A model generated the notes under the pieces. The model ran no database searches, was not told the origin of the DNA, and saw only the letters and a list, made by a program, of their open reading frames with translations. Shown one piece after another: positions 49,738-60,987 of a DNA stretch of 64,000 nt (positions within the stretch are counted from its first letter, which is position 1; every line of letters starts with the position of its first letter). Source of the DNA: Dichotomocladium elegans (lineage: Eukaryota > Mucoromycota > Mucoromycetes > Mucorales > Lichtheimiaceae); the NCBI GenBank assembly GCA_025716815.1, contig JAIXMN010000003.1, forward strand, positions 1,240,001-1,304,000, read 5' to 3'. Position numbers and translations under genes: made by a program.

Positions 49738-51567
49738 ATGTCCCATAAATTACACGTCGATTATTCACTCTACCTTGTTACTGACAGCGGTCTCGTGCCG
49801 GAAGGAACAACCTTGCTAGAGCAAGTTGAACGCGCGCTAGAGGGGGGGACGACAATTGTGCAGCTGCGCGAAAAGAACCTCGAGACCGGCCCTTTCATTG
49901 CACTCGCTCGCGAGGTCCAAAAACTCACGAAACGGTTCAATGTACCACTGATCATCAATGACCGGATCGATGTGGCCCTGGCGATTGACGCCGATGGTGT
50001 TCATGTTGGTCAAGATGACATGCCGATGACCCAGGCACGCCAGATCCTCGGTCCAAAAAAGATTATTGGCGTGTCGGTCAATACAATTACTGAAGCAGAG
50101 GAGGCGATCCGCGCCGGTGCAGATTACCTTGGTGTGGGTGCTGTATGGGACACAAACACAAAAAAGTTGACCAACAACACGCTTGGCATCGATGGCGTCA
50201 AAGGTGAGTCAATATCCTTTTCGCTATCTCCCGCTCTCCTTTTTTTTGCATCGGCTGGAAACTTTGAGACATAGCCATCCTGGATGCGGTCAGTCCCATT
50301 CCGTCAGTGGCCATTGGCGGCGTGAAACTCGAGAATGCGCTTGATCTCTTGGAGGGTGCGCCTAAGCTGAATGGTCTTGCCGTTGTATCGGCTATTATTG
50401 GCTCCCCCGACCCTGCAAAAACATGCCAGGAATTTCAGCAGATCATCCAGAGCTCCCTCGCTGCTAACAATAGCAAATCAGGAGCTCCAAAATCAGCAGT
50501 CGATTCTGCCCTACAGTTTGCGGTCCAAGCAGCTATTCGTCTTCGCGAGATCGGACCCTTGATCCACCACATCACAAGCAAGTTTTTTTTTTGCTTTTTT
50601 TAACCAAAGAGCGGAAAGGGACAGGGACGGGAAGGGGAAGGGGAAGGGGGCATCTCAGGAAAAACCTTGTGTGTGCAGTCTGACAGTACAATGTTGGGAT
50701 AGACTACGTTGTCATCAATGACAACGCCAACGCAACACTTGCTGTCGGCGCCTCACCCTTCATGTCAACCAAATTTGAAGAACTTGAGGATGTGGCCAAG
50801 ATGAATGGCGCCATGGTACTTAACATGGGAACTCTCGATGACATCCAGACCATGATTGCGGCCTCGAAGGCCAACGCAGCCCGGGGCAATCCAGTCATTT
50901 TTGACCCAGTTGGGGCAGGAGCAACTGAATTTCGCAAGACGACTACCCAGCGCTTCTTGCGCGAATGTGATTTGACGGTTATCAAGGGTAACGGTGCGGA
51001 GATCTTGTCTATCGCTGGCCGTGGCGGAGCATCACGTGGCGTGGATTCGATAGGCGATAATGGTGGCGAGGCCAATGCGGCGATGGCGGTTAAGGAATTA
51101 GCCGAGAAGCAAGGCTGCGTGGTTGCCATGACGGGCCCCATCGATTACGTGTCCGATGGCAAGCGGGTGTTTGCAATTGAGAACGGACATTCGCTACTGC
51201 CTTGTATCACCGGAAGTGGATGCATGGTTTCATCCATCGTTGGGTGCTTTACAGCGGGTAAGCAATGAAACGAATGAATATGTTAGAAGCGTCTTGACAT
51301 CAAATATGTTCTTTTTTTTAAGCAAACCGAAACGACTACCTCTTGGCAACCGTTGCTGCGTAAGTAACTTAACATGCAAGGGGGAATTTCGAACTCACAC
51401 ACTCTCAACATAGAATCCTTACTGTAACAATTGCGTCCGAGCTTGCGGTCAAGCATGGCGACGTCAGAGGCCCTGGTACTTTCCGCTCGGCATTGATTGA
51501 CGAGCTTTATAAGGTTACTTGTAACCCACAACTGATTGCAGAGCATGCCAAGCTCCGAGCCCTTTAA
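49738..51567 (+). CDS. THI6: Thi6-like thiamine-phosphate synthase / hydroxyethylthiazole kinase
   Basis: Five exons (49738-50203, 50275-50577, 50703-51257, 51323-51359, 51414-51567) give 504 aa. The N-terminal TMP synthase shows TTIVQLREKN, LIINDRIDVALAIDADGVHV and GADYLGVGAVWDTNTK; the C-terminal ThiM-type kinase shows HHITNYVVINDNANATLAVG, FDPVGAGAT, IKGNGAEI and ITGSGCMVSS. It couples HMP-PP (product of the Thi20-like enzyme nearby) with phosphorylated thiazole to give thiamine phosphate. The gene lies 4.4 kb from the Thi20-like gene. Intron 2 uses a GC donor (GCAAGT at 50578), required to make the invariant HHITNYVV junction. No TPP-riboswitch core was seen by eye in its introns or leader. 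Confidence 0.95.
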
Positions 51568-51723
51568 CTCTTATCTCCCCTCAATTTATCTTATAAAATT
51601 CATGCGGGACTTATACTTCGTGCCGTGGCTTGGAGTGAGCGGGTTGAACCTGTTGAATTAAGTACGGACAACCTGGCCAAATTTTTGTTACAACTTCTTT
51701 TTACTTTCAACAACTCGGTTTTC

Positions 51724-52096
51724 ATGGTACGTTCTGGAAGGACAGGCAACTATGGCCACAGGCAATAATGTCACTGGCACCGTAGGGTAAAATCCACGGT
51801 TCGCTTGTCAGAGCTGGTAAGGTCAAGTCTCAGACTCCCAAGGTCGCCAAGCAGGAGAAGAAGAAAGCGTTGGCCGGTCGGACCAAGAAGAGACAGGTTT
51901 ACAAGTGCGGAGCTCTTCGGTACTTGTAATCGTACTTGATTCGCTGACTCTTTTGTCTCTATAATCTGAAAGCCGCCGCTTCGTTAACATTACCACTGCC
52001 GTTGGTGGCAAGCGTAGAATGAACCCTGCACCTATCCAAGGCCCTTTAATTCAGCCGTTCGCCCGCGTGCGCGCCCCCTCTGTTTTCTTTGTGTAA
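51724..52096 (+). CDS. RPS30: 40S ribosomal protein eS30
   Basis: Exons 51724-51726, 51786-51904 and 51973-52096 give 81 aa. Exon 1 holds only the ATG (ATG|GTACGT). The body [20 protein letters not shown]...[15 protein letters not shown] is eS30. There is no ubiquitin-like fusion, as expected in fungi. After KRRMNPAP, where eS30 normally ends within a few residues, the frame continues for about 20 residues ([20 protein letters not shown]) before a stop. This is either a real C-terminal extension or a missed 3' intron. It starts 156 bp after the Thi6-like stop. Confidence 0.9.
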
Positions 52097-52550
52097 CACG
52101 ACCGTTCTCTGGAAACAAAAATTCGAATACACACAGTCCCTTCGGAATACATCCGCACGCACACGCATTTATGCTAGTGATCTTGATCGTGCAAAAGAAG
52201 GACTGAAGACAAGCCCGATCAGCTATTGCTGTTTCGGACATAAAGGAGAAGCAGCCGGAAGCTTTTTGTTATCTATTACCAAGCAAAACGGATATATTTT
52301 GGATCATGATCGTGTGCCTCTCTATCTTCAGAAAGAGTGGGGGGGAAGAATCAGGCGAAGCAGGGTGAGATGGTTATGTACAGAGTTGTTTTCATCCGCC
52401 ATCCGTTTTACGGTGTTTGCAGGACATCTGTCCCCGAGAGGAACTGATCTGTCTCTCACGCTCCACATCCGGAGAAAAACAATCGTAATGCTTTCACCAT
52501 ACACAAGGGAGGAGAATAGATACTCATTCTAATAAACAATTTTTTCTTCT
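52097..52550. other. Intergenic gap between convergent genes
   Basis: 454 bp, open on the plus strand but without recognisable coding content; probably the two 3' UTRs. Confidence 0.4.
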
Positions 52551-53894
52551 TTATGTCAGAGACGTTTTGGTGTGAGTAGTGGATGTAGTCGTGGCAGAGG
52601 TTGTATTTGCGATTGAATGGGTAGAGGTTGTGATGGAGGTGGTTGTGGTCAGGTTATGCATGAGATGATATTTATGATGCTGATGCTGATGATGCTGTTC
52701 TAAGCTTTCGAGAATGATCAAGATCTTTTGCATGGCCAGTCTCGAGATCTCGAGCTGTAGGCACGCGAAAATGTCAACAAGCTCTGACTCGATGCGATCG
52801 AGTGCTCGGGAAAGTCGACGATAGCTGAGCCACGCATGGTTAATAACGTCCAGATAATACTGCTGGCCAACGCTCGCAATGTGTTCGCAGAGGCGTTTGA
52901 CAGAGAGGGTTGCAAAGGCAGGAAGATCCTGTGGTCGTTGCTGGCTTCGGCGGCGGGCCATGAAGCCGAAGAGGTGAGGTTCGTACGGTGTCCGTGTCTT
53001 GATGAGGTCAAGCCACTGCCATGGTGCCGGGGCAAAGGTGGGCGCCGGAACTGTTGTCATAGTGTTCGAAGCAAGAATAAGGTTGTTGGGTGACAGGATA
53101 GCTGTGGTTTTAGTAGGCAAAAACACGCGATCGTAGAGTTCATCCTTGAGTCGTTTCGCAAGCAGATCTGTCGTGGCATCCTGGAGAAGAGCAGCGAGCG
53201 GATCAAGGTGCTGCTGGTGGGCATGTCGCATAAACAGGGCCGCGAACTGATCACAAAGGTCCCTGACAGCCTTTTCTTGGTCTTCGCGGCTCATCTGCCG
53301 TGTCTCGAACACGATCTGGCGCGTGCCAAGCTGCCGCCGCCCCAGCCCCAAGCGATTGTAATTTTCCTTATTGACTGTAGCCACGTACATGCCCTCCTTT
53401 CTCACCTCCTGCTGCTGCTGCAACATTGACGTAACGACCACATGTTCAGGGACACGTTCATGCTGCTGCTGCCGCTCTATAGTACCAATAAAACGGGCAA
53501 GTGATGCGTGCTCAGCACGCTTGTCTTCATACGCTTCGCTGAGCGCATGCCATGTCGCAATAAGCTTTTCAACATCATCATCCGTCATGAGTACAATGTG
53601 ACGCTGCCGGCATTGTGTCTCGTACAAGACAAGAATCTCCAGCGTCGTCGCCTGGAGCGTGTGCCGTAGACTATCGGCATTGGCGCTACCATTGAGGCCA
53701 ACTAGCGGGATAAAACGCTGAATCTGCTGCATCGTCTTTTGCAAACGTTGCAGCTGTTGTGGATGAGCGACTTCCTGATCGATGCAAAACTTTTGCTGGA
53801 CATCTGAACAGAACACGTGAAGGAGTTCTTGCAGTTCGTCGCAGAGGTCCGCCGTGGTCGCTGCTTGTAGTGGCGTGTCGTCGTCGCCACGCAT
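52551..53894 (-). CDS. Uncharacterised single-exon protein, helical
   Basis: 447-codon uninterrupted frame from a true ATG at 53894. No family recognised. The content is Gln-, Leu- and charged-residue-rich and predicted mostly helical, with possible coiled coil (LQRLQKTMQQIQRF, LARFIGTIERQQQHERV). A Thr/Ser-rich tail of about 35 residues with His-Gln repeats (HHQHQHHKYH) precedes it. Being intronless in a window where nearly every gene is multi-exon is unusual. Cytosolic; no signal peptide or TM segment. It is likely a real gene because of its length and codon structure, but function is unknown. Confidence 0.7.
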   Translation of the reverse strand: MRGDDDTPLQAATTADLCDELQELLHVFCSDVQQKFCIDQEVAHPQQLQRLQKTMQQIQRFIPLVGLNGSANADSLRHTLQATTLEILVLYETQCRQRHIVLMTDDDVEKLIATWHALSEAYEDKRAEHASLARFIGTIERQQQHERVPEHVVVTSMLQQQQEVRKEGMYVATVNKENYNRLGLGRRQLGTRQIVFETRQMSREDQEKAVRDLCDQFAALFMRHAHQQHLDPLAALLQDATTDLLAKRLKDELYDRVFLPTKTTAILSPNNLILASNTMTTVPAPTFAPAPWQWLDLIKTRTPYEPHLFGFMARRRSQQRPQDLPAFATLSVKRLCEHIASVGQQYYLDVINHAWLSYRRLSRALDRIESELVDIFACLQLEISRLAMQKILIILESLEQHHQHQHHKYHLMHNLTTTTSITTSTHSIANTTSATTTSTTHTKTSLT

Positions 53895-56800
53895 GAAGGA
53901 AGAGAGCTTGGAGAGCGTGTGAGATAGAAAAGAATTGAAGGATGAGAGGAGAGAGAGAGAGAAAGGAAAAAAAAGAAGGATCTCATCAAGATCCTGGGAC
54001 GTTTAGAGTGGACTAGAACCAAGTTGGAAAAAAAATGTAGAAAAAGGAAAGTGGCGGTATCCATCTTGCCCAAAACAAGAGAGAGAAGAGTGAAGAGAGA
54101 GAAAGAGAAAGAGAGAGTACATGGCAACAAACGATTTCCAAAACAATGGAGGCCTTTGTGTCTACGTTTTGAGTCTGAAACGAGCGAGGGATTAGGCAAA
54201 GCGGTGATGAACCAAGAGAAGGAATTACACACATATAGCGTTGATTTATACAGTACAGAGATAGCCTCCCCCTTTTAATAGCAACAGTGTTGTGTGTATG
54301 GACGTATGCATTCGACCCCTTACTTATCTCATTACGGAAACTCCGGCATCCTCGTTTGCATCTTGAAACAAAGCGCTTCTCACCTCTCTCTTCAAGTGCA
54401 ATCATCCATTTTAGTTCTTCTCATGCTATTTCTCTTTAATTATTGTAAATCAACTGCTTCGGCGTGCATATAAGAAAAAGAGCAAGCCAATAACAAAGTG
54501 CCCAATATAAAGGTAGGCGTCGGCGAAAGAAAATAAACCGTTGCACAGTCCACTCGGTTGTCCGCTCGCAGTACGGAGATCATCCATTCCTACGACAAAA
54601 AAGTACAGGGTGGGGAGGCGACAGTGACAGGAGAAATGTTTTTTCATTGTCTGGATGAGACATAAATTTCTGTCTGCTACCTTCTGTTCATAATTGTCAA
54701 GCTGATGTGAGCATTTCCTCCCAATTACACCAACACGCTTAAACGTAACACATGGGCACATTGAAGCCGTGTTAGGTTGATCCCGGACATATCGCACTAA
54801 TAGAAACACCTCCACCTAAAACATAAGTGAAGGTTTCATGCCAGTGATGAAAATACTCTCATGCATGTGCGGTATTGCTTGGTGGAATGAAATACAAGCA
54901 TCAAAAATGGGAATTATAAACATATCCACTACTGTATGGTTTCGCAGATGCTCATTAGGTCAGCATTAGAGGGAAGGAAGCTCGGATTATGGTGCAATCG
55001 ATGCCTCCGACTGGTATTGCGAGACCTAAGGCATATGTATCGGTTTGGTTGGTATGTCTGCACATCGACATTTCGTTTGTTTTGTACTCATAGACATTGA
55101 TTTTCTCCCGCCATCCATGCTAATCTATAACTGAATATTACGAACTATACAGCAAAGTCAAATATCCACTTCTGTCCTCGTCAAAGCGCTTGACAAAGGG
55201 AATTCCACCTGTATCCAACATAAAGAAGTTCAGCTTCTGTGAAGAAAAGCGTATACCTCTCTAATGACCGATGAAAAACATGACACTCTTGATGTCTCGC
55301 TTGCATGATCAAATTAATAATCAATACAAGAGTCTGTGAAGTAGATGGGTTAACGAGAGGGGATTGGTATCTGTGCAAGGTTGCACTGGAAGGGAGAGAG
55401 GGGTAAGAGAAGACAAGGCTGATATGTGTTCCGCCACCAGGACAGATATATATTTAAAAACGCGGGCTTGCCACCAAATTAGGTGTCAGCACGGTTGTAT
55501 CACACCCGCATGGTGCTGAATATTCTTCCCATAATGGGCGCAAGCGCGCCATCCGGATTGTCGTAAAAGAGAGAGACCCATTAACCTGTCTGAGGATTCT
55601 AACAGTCACCGCGCTTAATTCAATGTCTTTCTTAGCGGTCATTTGAGAAATATGGCAGAAGAACCCCGCCTTTCTCCAGTGGGAGTTTCCGCCCAGTGAT
55701 TCAAATGAGCTTTTCATCGAAACAGCAAACTGGCTCGGCTTGTAATCTTTACAGATAACGATAATCAATCAATGTTCGATTATTGGACGCTTGACCTCAT
55801 CGTACGATTTGCGAGGACGCCGTGGTGTACATTTCTGTCCACGTGGTATAGGTAAAAAGAAAAAGGTAGAACCATAGCCTATCACTTGCGCTATGCTCCT
55901 GAAAGCATAAGTCCGGTGACTATAACATGCATCATGTTACACATATCTGCTACATGTGGTAGGACAACAAGTGGTCTGTGTCAAGCGAGATCAGTTCCAT
56001 GAATCGTGCCTCAAGAAGCAAAGGAAGTGTCCATTCATTTTCACGCAGCCGGATGGGATTGAAGGGCTGGGGAGGAGGAGGGCCAGGGGAAGTCAATTCT
56101 AAATTGCGTGAAAAGATTGTTACTAAAATAGTAGCTGATCCGATAACGCCGACTTGAGGCAGGAGTCGTATAAAAACGAAGTGCAGCTATGCGTGTATAT
56201 GTGGTGTATGCAAATTACCTTATAAATTTCTATAGAAAGGGTCTTCACAAAAATAAAGTGATCTTTTTCTTAGTACTCCAATGTCGATGAAATGAAGCAG
56301 ATGATTCCGGATAATCAACATTCAAGCATGACCACTGAGGAGATCCTCTGTGGTGCTCTTCTTTGAGCATTAATGGGAGTTGATGAAGAAGTAGCGGCGA
56401 CAGTAGCAGCAGCAGCAGGAGGAGGCAGGGAGCGGATTAACAGGGTGAATAAACAAGGTGCAATGTGGTTTTTTCACTTAGGGAGGGAACGCACTCAGGC
56501 CGTGTGGTTCACAATGTACTACAGTCGATCAAGCAAAACACATTTTTCTTTGCTGTCAAACCGCAAGATGACGATCTACCACAGTCATGCCATTCATATA
56601 GCTTCGATCATCTTGCGTAATTCCAATGTGTCTAGGAAAAGTAAAGAGATAGCTCCGTGACAAAAAATAGAACTGAACATCTGATCTGCAAAGAGTCAAG
56701 CAATGGAAGCTATTGATCTCCTGCGACCAACTCATACTTGAGAGGTGTTATAGGTATGCAAACAAACCCCCTCTCCTTTGTTGCAACCGAATTGGCTCTT

Positions 56801-57393
56801 GGTAGCTATACTTCCCGGCAAGAAGCGCTCCAGAGAAACAGATCAGCTCGCACACTGCATGGTGCGGTCACGCATGTCTTTCATAAAAAGGGCATTTGAG
56901 CTAGCTCATCGAATTGCCTTTCCCTTCCACGCCGTATGGCAGGCTTGTACGAATATGGAAACTATTTTACCGTCAAGGTGAATAAGGACCAGGGATGATG
57001 TCCAAGATCGACTGCGGGTGTAACCTATTTAATAAGCCAATTTTTTAAATGTATAATCAGGTCTGGATCTTGTTTGCAGTCCAGCGTACTCCTTTTCACC
57101 ATAAACCCATTGAATCTTCGTGGCGGCAAATCTTCCTCAATATATATTGAACATCACCAAAGGTATCGACCTCCTCTTCTTCACCATCTTCTTTTCTCCC
57201 TCCCCGTTCCATTCGTTTTATATTCATCTCTCCTCCGCGCTTGCCGTGTCCGAGGCCCCTCCCCTTTGCATTCACTAAAAATATCACTCTTCTAGACGAT
57301 CGCGGCGCTTGCGCAGCTATATCTCCATCTCCACAAGCATTATACTTATCCCCTTTCCTCCGCTGTTTCTCGCGTGAATATAAAATTATACAA
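53895..57393. other. Long region with little coding evidence
   Basis: 3.5 kb. GA-rich tracts near 53945-54115 are probably the leader of the single-exon gene. Possible minus-strand exons lie between about 55800 and 54450 (final one listed separately). The remainder, including 55800-57390, shows no supported gene; the last ~250 bp are pyrimidine-rich and likely the leader of the IQ-protein gene. Confidence 0.4.
54450..54594 (-). CDS. Possible terminal exon of an unrecognised membrane protein
   Basis: After an acceptor-like TTTTTTTGTCGTAG, the minus strand reads MDDLRTASGQPSGLCNGLF and a hydrophobic helix, AYLYIGHFVIGLLFFLYARR, then a stop. The preceding open segment (54815-54640) contains VEVFLLVRYVRDQ-like and cysteine-bearing sequence, and more open segments lie upstream to about 55800 (e.g. 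QTLVLIINLIMQARHQE). Together they could be a multi-exon, multi-TM gene, but I could not join the exons or name a family. Confidence 0.3.
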
Positions 57394-59718
57394 ATGATGG
57401 CACACTACAACCATTTTAATGCTGAACCGATCATGCTTCGTCCATGCTCGTCGCTGGCGATAACTGCAGATGATAAGTATTTGGATTATTATGCGACCGC
57501 TGATCAGGTAAGCCAGTCTGTCTAACTTTCCGTAAGGGTGCGTGTGCGTGCGTGTATGTGTTGGTTGCACAAGCAGTGCACTGGCATTATGTGCATGTTA
57601 CTGATTTAAGGCTTCTTTTTTTTCCTTCTTCCCCTATTCTCTTTTTTTTTTAAAAAAAAAACTTATATTTGACTGTGCGCGCGCGCGTTGACGTCCTCTT
57701 GGTGCATAAACATATACACTTACTCATCAAAAAAAAACGGCGGGCAAACTTGCAATTGATCGGTTGCTTTTTTTTTGCTTTCTCGTGCATATCCTCATCT
57801 CCCCCAAAATTTACTTGGCATTCCTTTTTCTTTTACGTTTTTTTTTTTCATGCAGCCGCACTACAGCCCCATTCAATGCAATAGCGACAATGACTTCGTT
57901 GTACCGCAACATCTCAGCCCTGAGCAGACCAGCTATGAGTTTCCACCACGATCACTTTTACACAATCTCTCCCACCTCGACCATGGCAACCCTATGCTTC
58001 ATGACTCATCCTTTACGACAGCAACAGCCACCACGACTACCATCTCTTCTGGTCCCGCGAGCGATGACCAATTCGACTCCTTTATTACATCTATTGTTTC
58101 GTCCTATGTCCGACGCCAAAAGGACGATCAACGCCTCCCCATCGGCAGCCGTGGCGACGGAAGAAATCTCATGGACTGCTACTCTGATTGGAATCGCAGG
58201 ATGGACTGCGAAGAGGACGCCGAGGACGACAGCAATGCCGGAATACTTGTTGATGACAGCCTGCTGTCTCCACTCCAATTGCCCAGGGCCCGCGAACTGT
58301 CCTGTGACTCCAGGGCGACGGTCACTCCCCGCGCAAACCGCCGTACTGATCCGGCGGCGGTTGTGGTAGCTGCACCCTCATCTTTTCTCTCATACTATCA
58401 AAACGACAGCGATCTCGTGTACCCGAAAAATCGACCGCCACCATCACCGCAACAACAGCGACCGTCATCATCATTACTGTCAGGCGGTAGGGTGTGAACC
58501 ATTTTTGGTGAGGAGGGGAAAAAAAGAGTGCCTCTTTCTCTTCCTATTCTCCTTCCTCTTCCGGTGTGTGTTGCGTGTTTTGTTTGGTCTCACTCTTTTT
58601 TTGTTTATTGTTTACCAGTATCACCTTACCATGGAATGTCGGGTTCTGAAGGCATTCTTGACTTACCAGTGTTTCGTAATGAAACCGAACCCATAATGGA
58701 AGAGGGTGCGAATGACAACAGCAGCGAATGCGGTAGCATTTCCAAAGTGATTATGGTCAAGCTTCATAAATCCTTTGGACGCAAATCCACCTGCCATGCT
58801 AGCGATGAAGGTTACGACGACGAGGACGAGGACAGAATACCCAACGATGACGACGACAATGAGATGCCGATGGAATCGGTTTCGGTGTTCCTGCCACTCA
58901 CTGCCGAAGAGCTGGAGCACCTTGTTGACCGAGACATGCTCCGACACGCTGCGGCTACACGTATCCAGGCCGCATGGCGAGGTTACTGTGCCCGCAAGCG
59001 CCCGTTATCCATCACAGCTCAGAGCCTGGTTCGACCCCCCTACAATCTTGTCGTCGGCTTGGTCAACATTTGCAACAACATGCATCGTCAACAACTTGTT
59101 CGCATGCAACACCAGATTGATGAACTCGAAAGACGGGTCCAAGAAGAGTCGATGATGCGTGTGGCGTTTGAAAAAGCCGTCGAGGACATGACAATCCTCA
59201 TCGATCAGCAGCAGACGATGCTCTACGACCGTATCGAACTTCAGCGAGTCGAGTATGAGCAAAAAGCCCAACAGCTCGAGTCGCGCATCAGGAAAGAAGC
59301 GAGAGCCAGGGTTGACATGGAACGATCGATGGCCCAGGTCATGAAGCAAATGCAGGAGCTGCAGTCGCTGCAGCAGCGGCGTGCAAAAGAAGACGCCGAC
59401 ACAAACAGTGTGATCCAACGGAAGCTCAATGATGCCCTCGAAGAAGTGGCTCAACTCAGGCAGCAGCAGCAGCGGAGGCCACCACGACCATCATCAACGA
59501 GCAAGAACACAGCAGCGGTGCCGCAGCCATCACCGATAACCACCAGGCGAAAAACCATCGTCGTTCCCCCTTCACTCAAGAACAATAACACCACTGCATC
59601 TTCATCACCGAACTCCAGACGCCCAACTGTCGTGCCTCGCACTTCTCGGGCAGTAATGACAACTCCAAGTCAAACGCCTACTCCCTCCAGGCGTCCTACC
59701 CTGCTTCAGAAACGGTGA
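57394..59718 (+). CDS. IQ-motif, coiled-coil protein of unknown function
   Basis: Three exons (57394-57507, 57856-58486, 58619-59718) give 614 aa. The N-terminal ~250 residues are low complexity (Ser, Thr, Pro, Asp). An acidic patch (DEDEDRIPNDDDDNE) is followed by one IQ motif, ATRIQAAWRGYCARKRP, a calmodulin-binding signature, then a coiled coil of about 130 residues (from LVRMQHQIDELERRVQEE on). The tail is basic, Ser/Pro/Thr-rich. The intron at 58487-58618 joins exon 2 to the long third frame in phase; without it the first part would end at 58497. Binding of calmodulin is inferred from the IQ motif. A cytoskeletal or signalling adaptor role is plausible but unproven. Confidence 0.75.
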
Positions 59719-60093
59719 CAAAGCTTGTGGCACCACTCGGCTATTCTCTTTGCAAGTGACTTTTTACAACCATAATTCTGCGTGCATAGGTGTAGATTCA
59801 TAATTACCTTTTTCTTCACGATTGCTTCCCAACCACACACACACATAATAAACGCCATCCCAGTACATATGGAACATACCTTAAGAGCTTTTTGTAGCGT
59901 AATCGCATGCTGACTAAACGCAGGGGAAGAGAGGGCTCTCTGAAGGAAGGGGGGATGGCGGTGATGCAGGGATTATGAGGTAAATTCTTTTTTTATGATG
60001 TAAATCAATGTTGATTCCTTGATTCACTTATTAAAATGGATACTACGATTGCATGGTTAGGCATCAGTTTAGGACTCTGCATGATTTTCTTCC

Positions 60094-60459
60094 TCAACTT
60101 ATTTCACTTCCTCGGAGGTCCCACCCATCCCAATCTTTAATTTCATTACCAAAAAGTAGTACAAATATGATGACGATGCCTCCGGCCGTGCGAACCCAAG
60201 TCACGTTGATCCACCGCTTTCTCGCCAAGGTTTGCTTGTCATTCGCTACAGCATCCAGTGAATCTTATTGTTTTCGTTTTTGTCGGCGCCTGTGGCTGTC
60301 AGCCGCTTTACCGTCATTGAACAATGTGGTCCCGTTATCGGTGGCATTCTGCATATCATTCATCATATGCCACATGACCGTCTCTGTGCCCACTGAAATG
60401 GGTTTTCTGAGGGCGCTCATTGGAACAGTAGCAGCAGTAACAGCAGTACCAGAAACCAT
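60094..60459 (-). CDS. Small single-pass membrane protein, unknown
   Basis: Two coding exons on the minus strand (60459-60312, 60263-60094) give 105 aa. The 49-nt intron (GTAAAG...AAG) removes an in-frame TAA. The C-terminal part has one clear TM segment, GGIVIIFVLLFGNEI, flanked by LARKRWINVTWVRT (basic) and KDWDGWDLRG (acidic), suggesting N-in topology. Upstream the frame is open through an acceptor at about 60503, so a 5' UTR intron is likely and the ATG at 60459 is the first in frame. No family recognised. Confidence 0.6.
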
Positions 60460-60987
60460 CTCGTGATCGTAATCTGCCAAGTCATTATACTCGACTGCGT
60501 TGAGGAAGAAAGAGGAGGAGGGGAAAAACTATCGGATGCCAATGAATCTTACCTTTCAGAAAGAGAGGTGACGATATGAAGTCTTGAAGTTATTTTTATT
60601 TGAATAAAGAGAAAAGAGGGAAGAGCAAGAAACCGTACAAGTTCGTATATAACAATTGGCTTTGTTTAATTTTCAACTTTCATGCTATGTCGATAATTTC
60701 AAATAAGACTGCCCGAGGGAAAATTAGACTCGCAACAACGGATGGGATTGGCTTTATTGGCGGGTAGAAAAACAATAAAAGGACGATCTATTCCATCTTC
60801 CTCGTCTTCCTCGTTTCCTCGCTAATCTGACTTATGTAACCCCCCCCTTTTACAAAAGCCATATTGCTTTATTTGTTCCTGCCTCAAATAATAATATAAA
60901 ATCCATCGCTTGCAGCACTTTGAGTCTATGCCTTTATCTCCTCTTTTTCTTTTCTTTCCTTTTCTTCTACTTTTGCTTACAGCCAGA
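60460..60987. promoter_or_regulatory. Divergent region, small membrane protein / transporter B
   Basis: 528 bp between divergent starts. It probably includes a 5' UTR intron of the small gene (donor near 60555, acceptor near 60503) and a pyrimidine-rich leader before the transporter start. No operator recognised. Confidence 0.4.

Noticed and set aside
43155..51567. TPP riboswitch in the thiamine genes or nearby introns
   Set aside because: I looked for the CTGAGA and GGATAAT-type core elements in introns and leaders and saw no convincing pair; a covariance search (Rfam RF00059) would be decisive.
52089..52532. 147-codon plus-strand ORF after eS30
   Set aside because: No codon or domain support; most likely 3' UTR.
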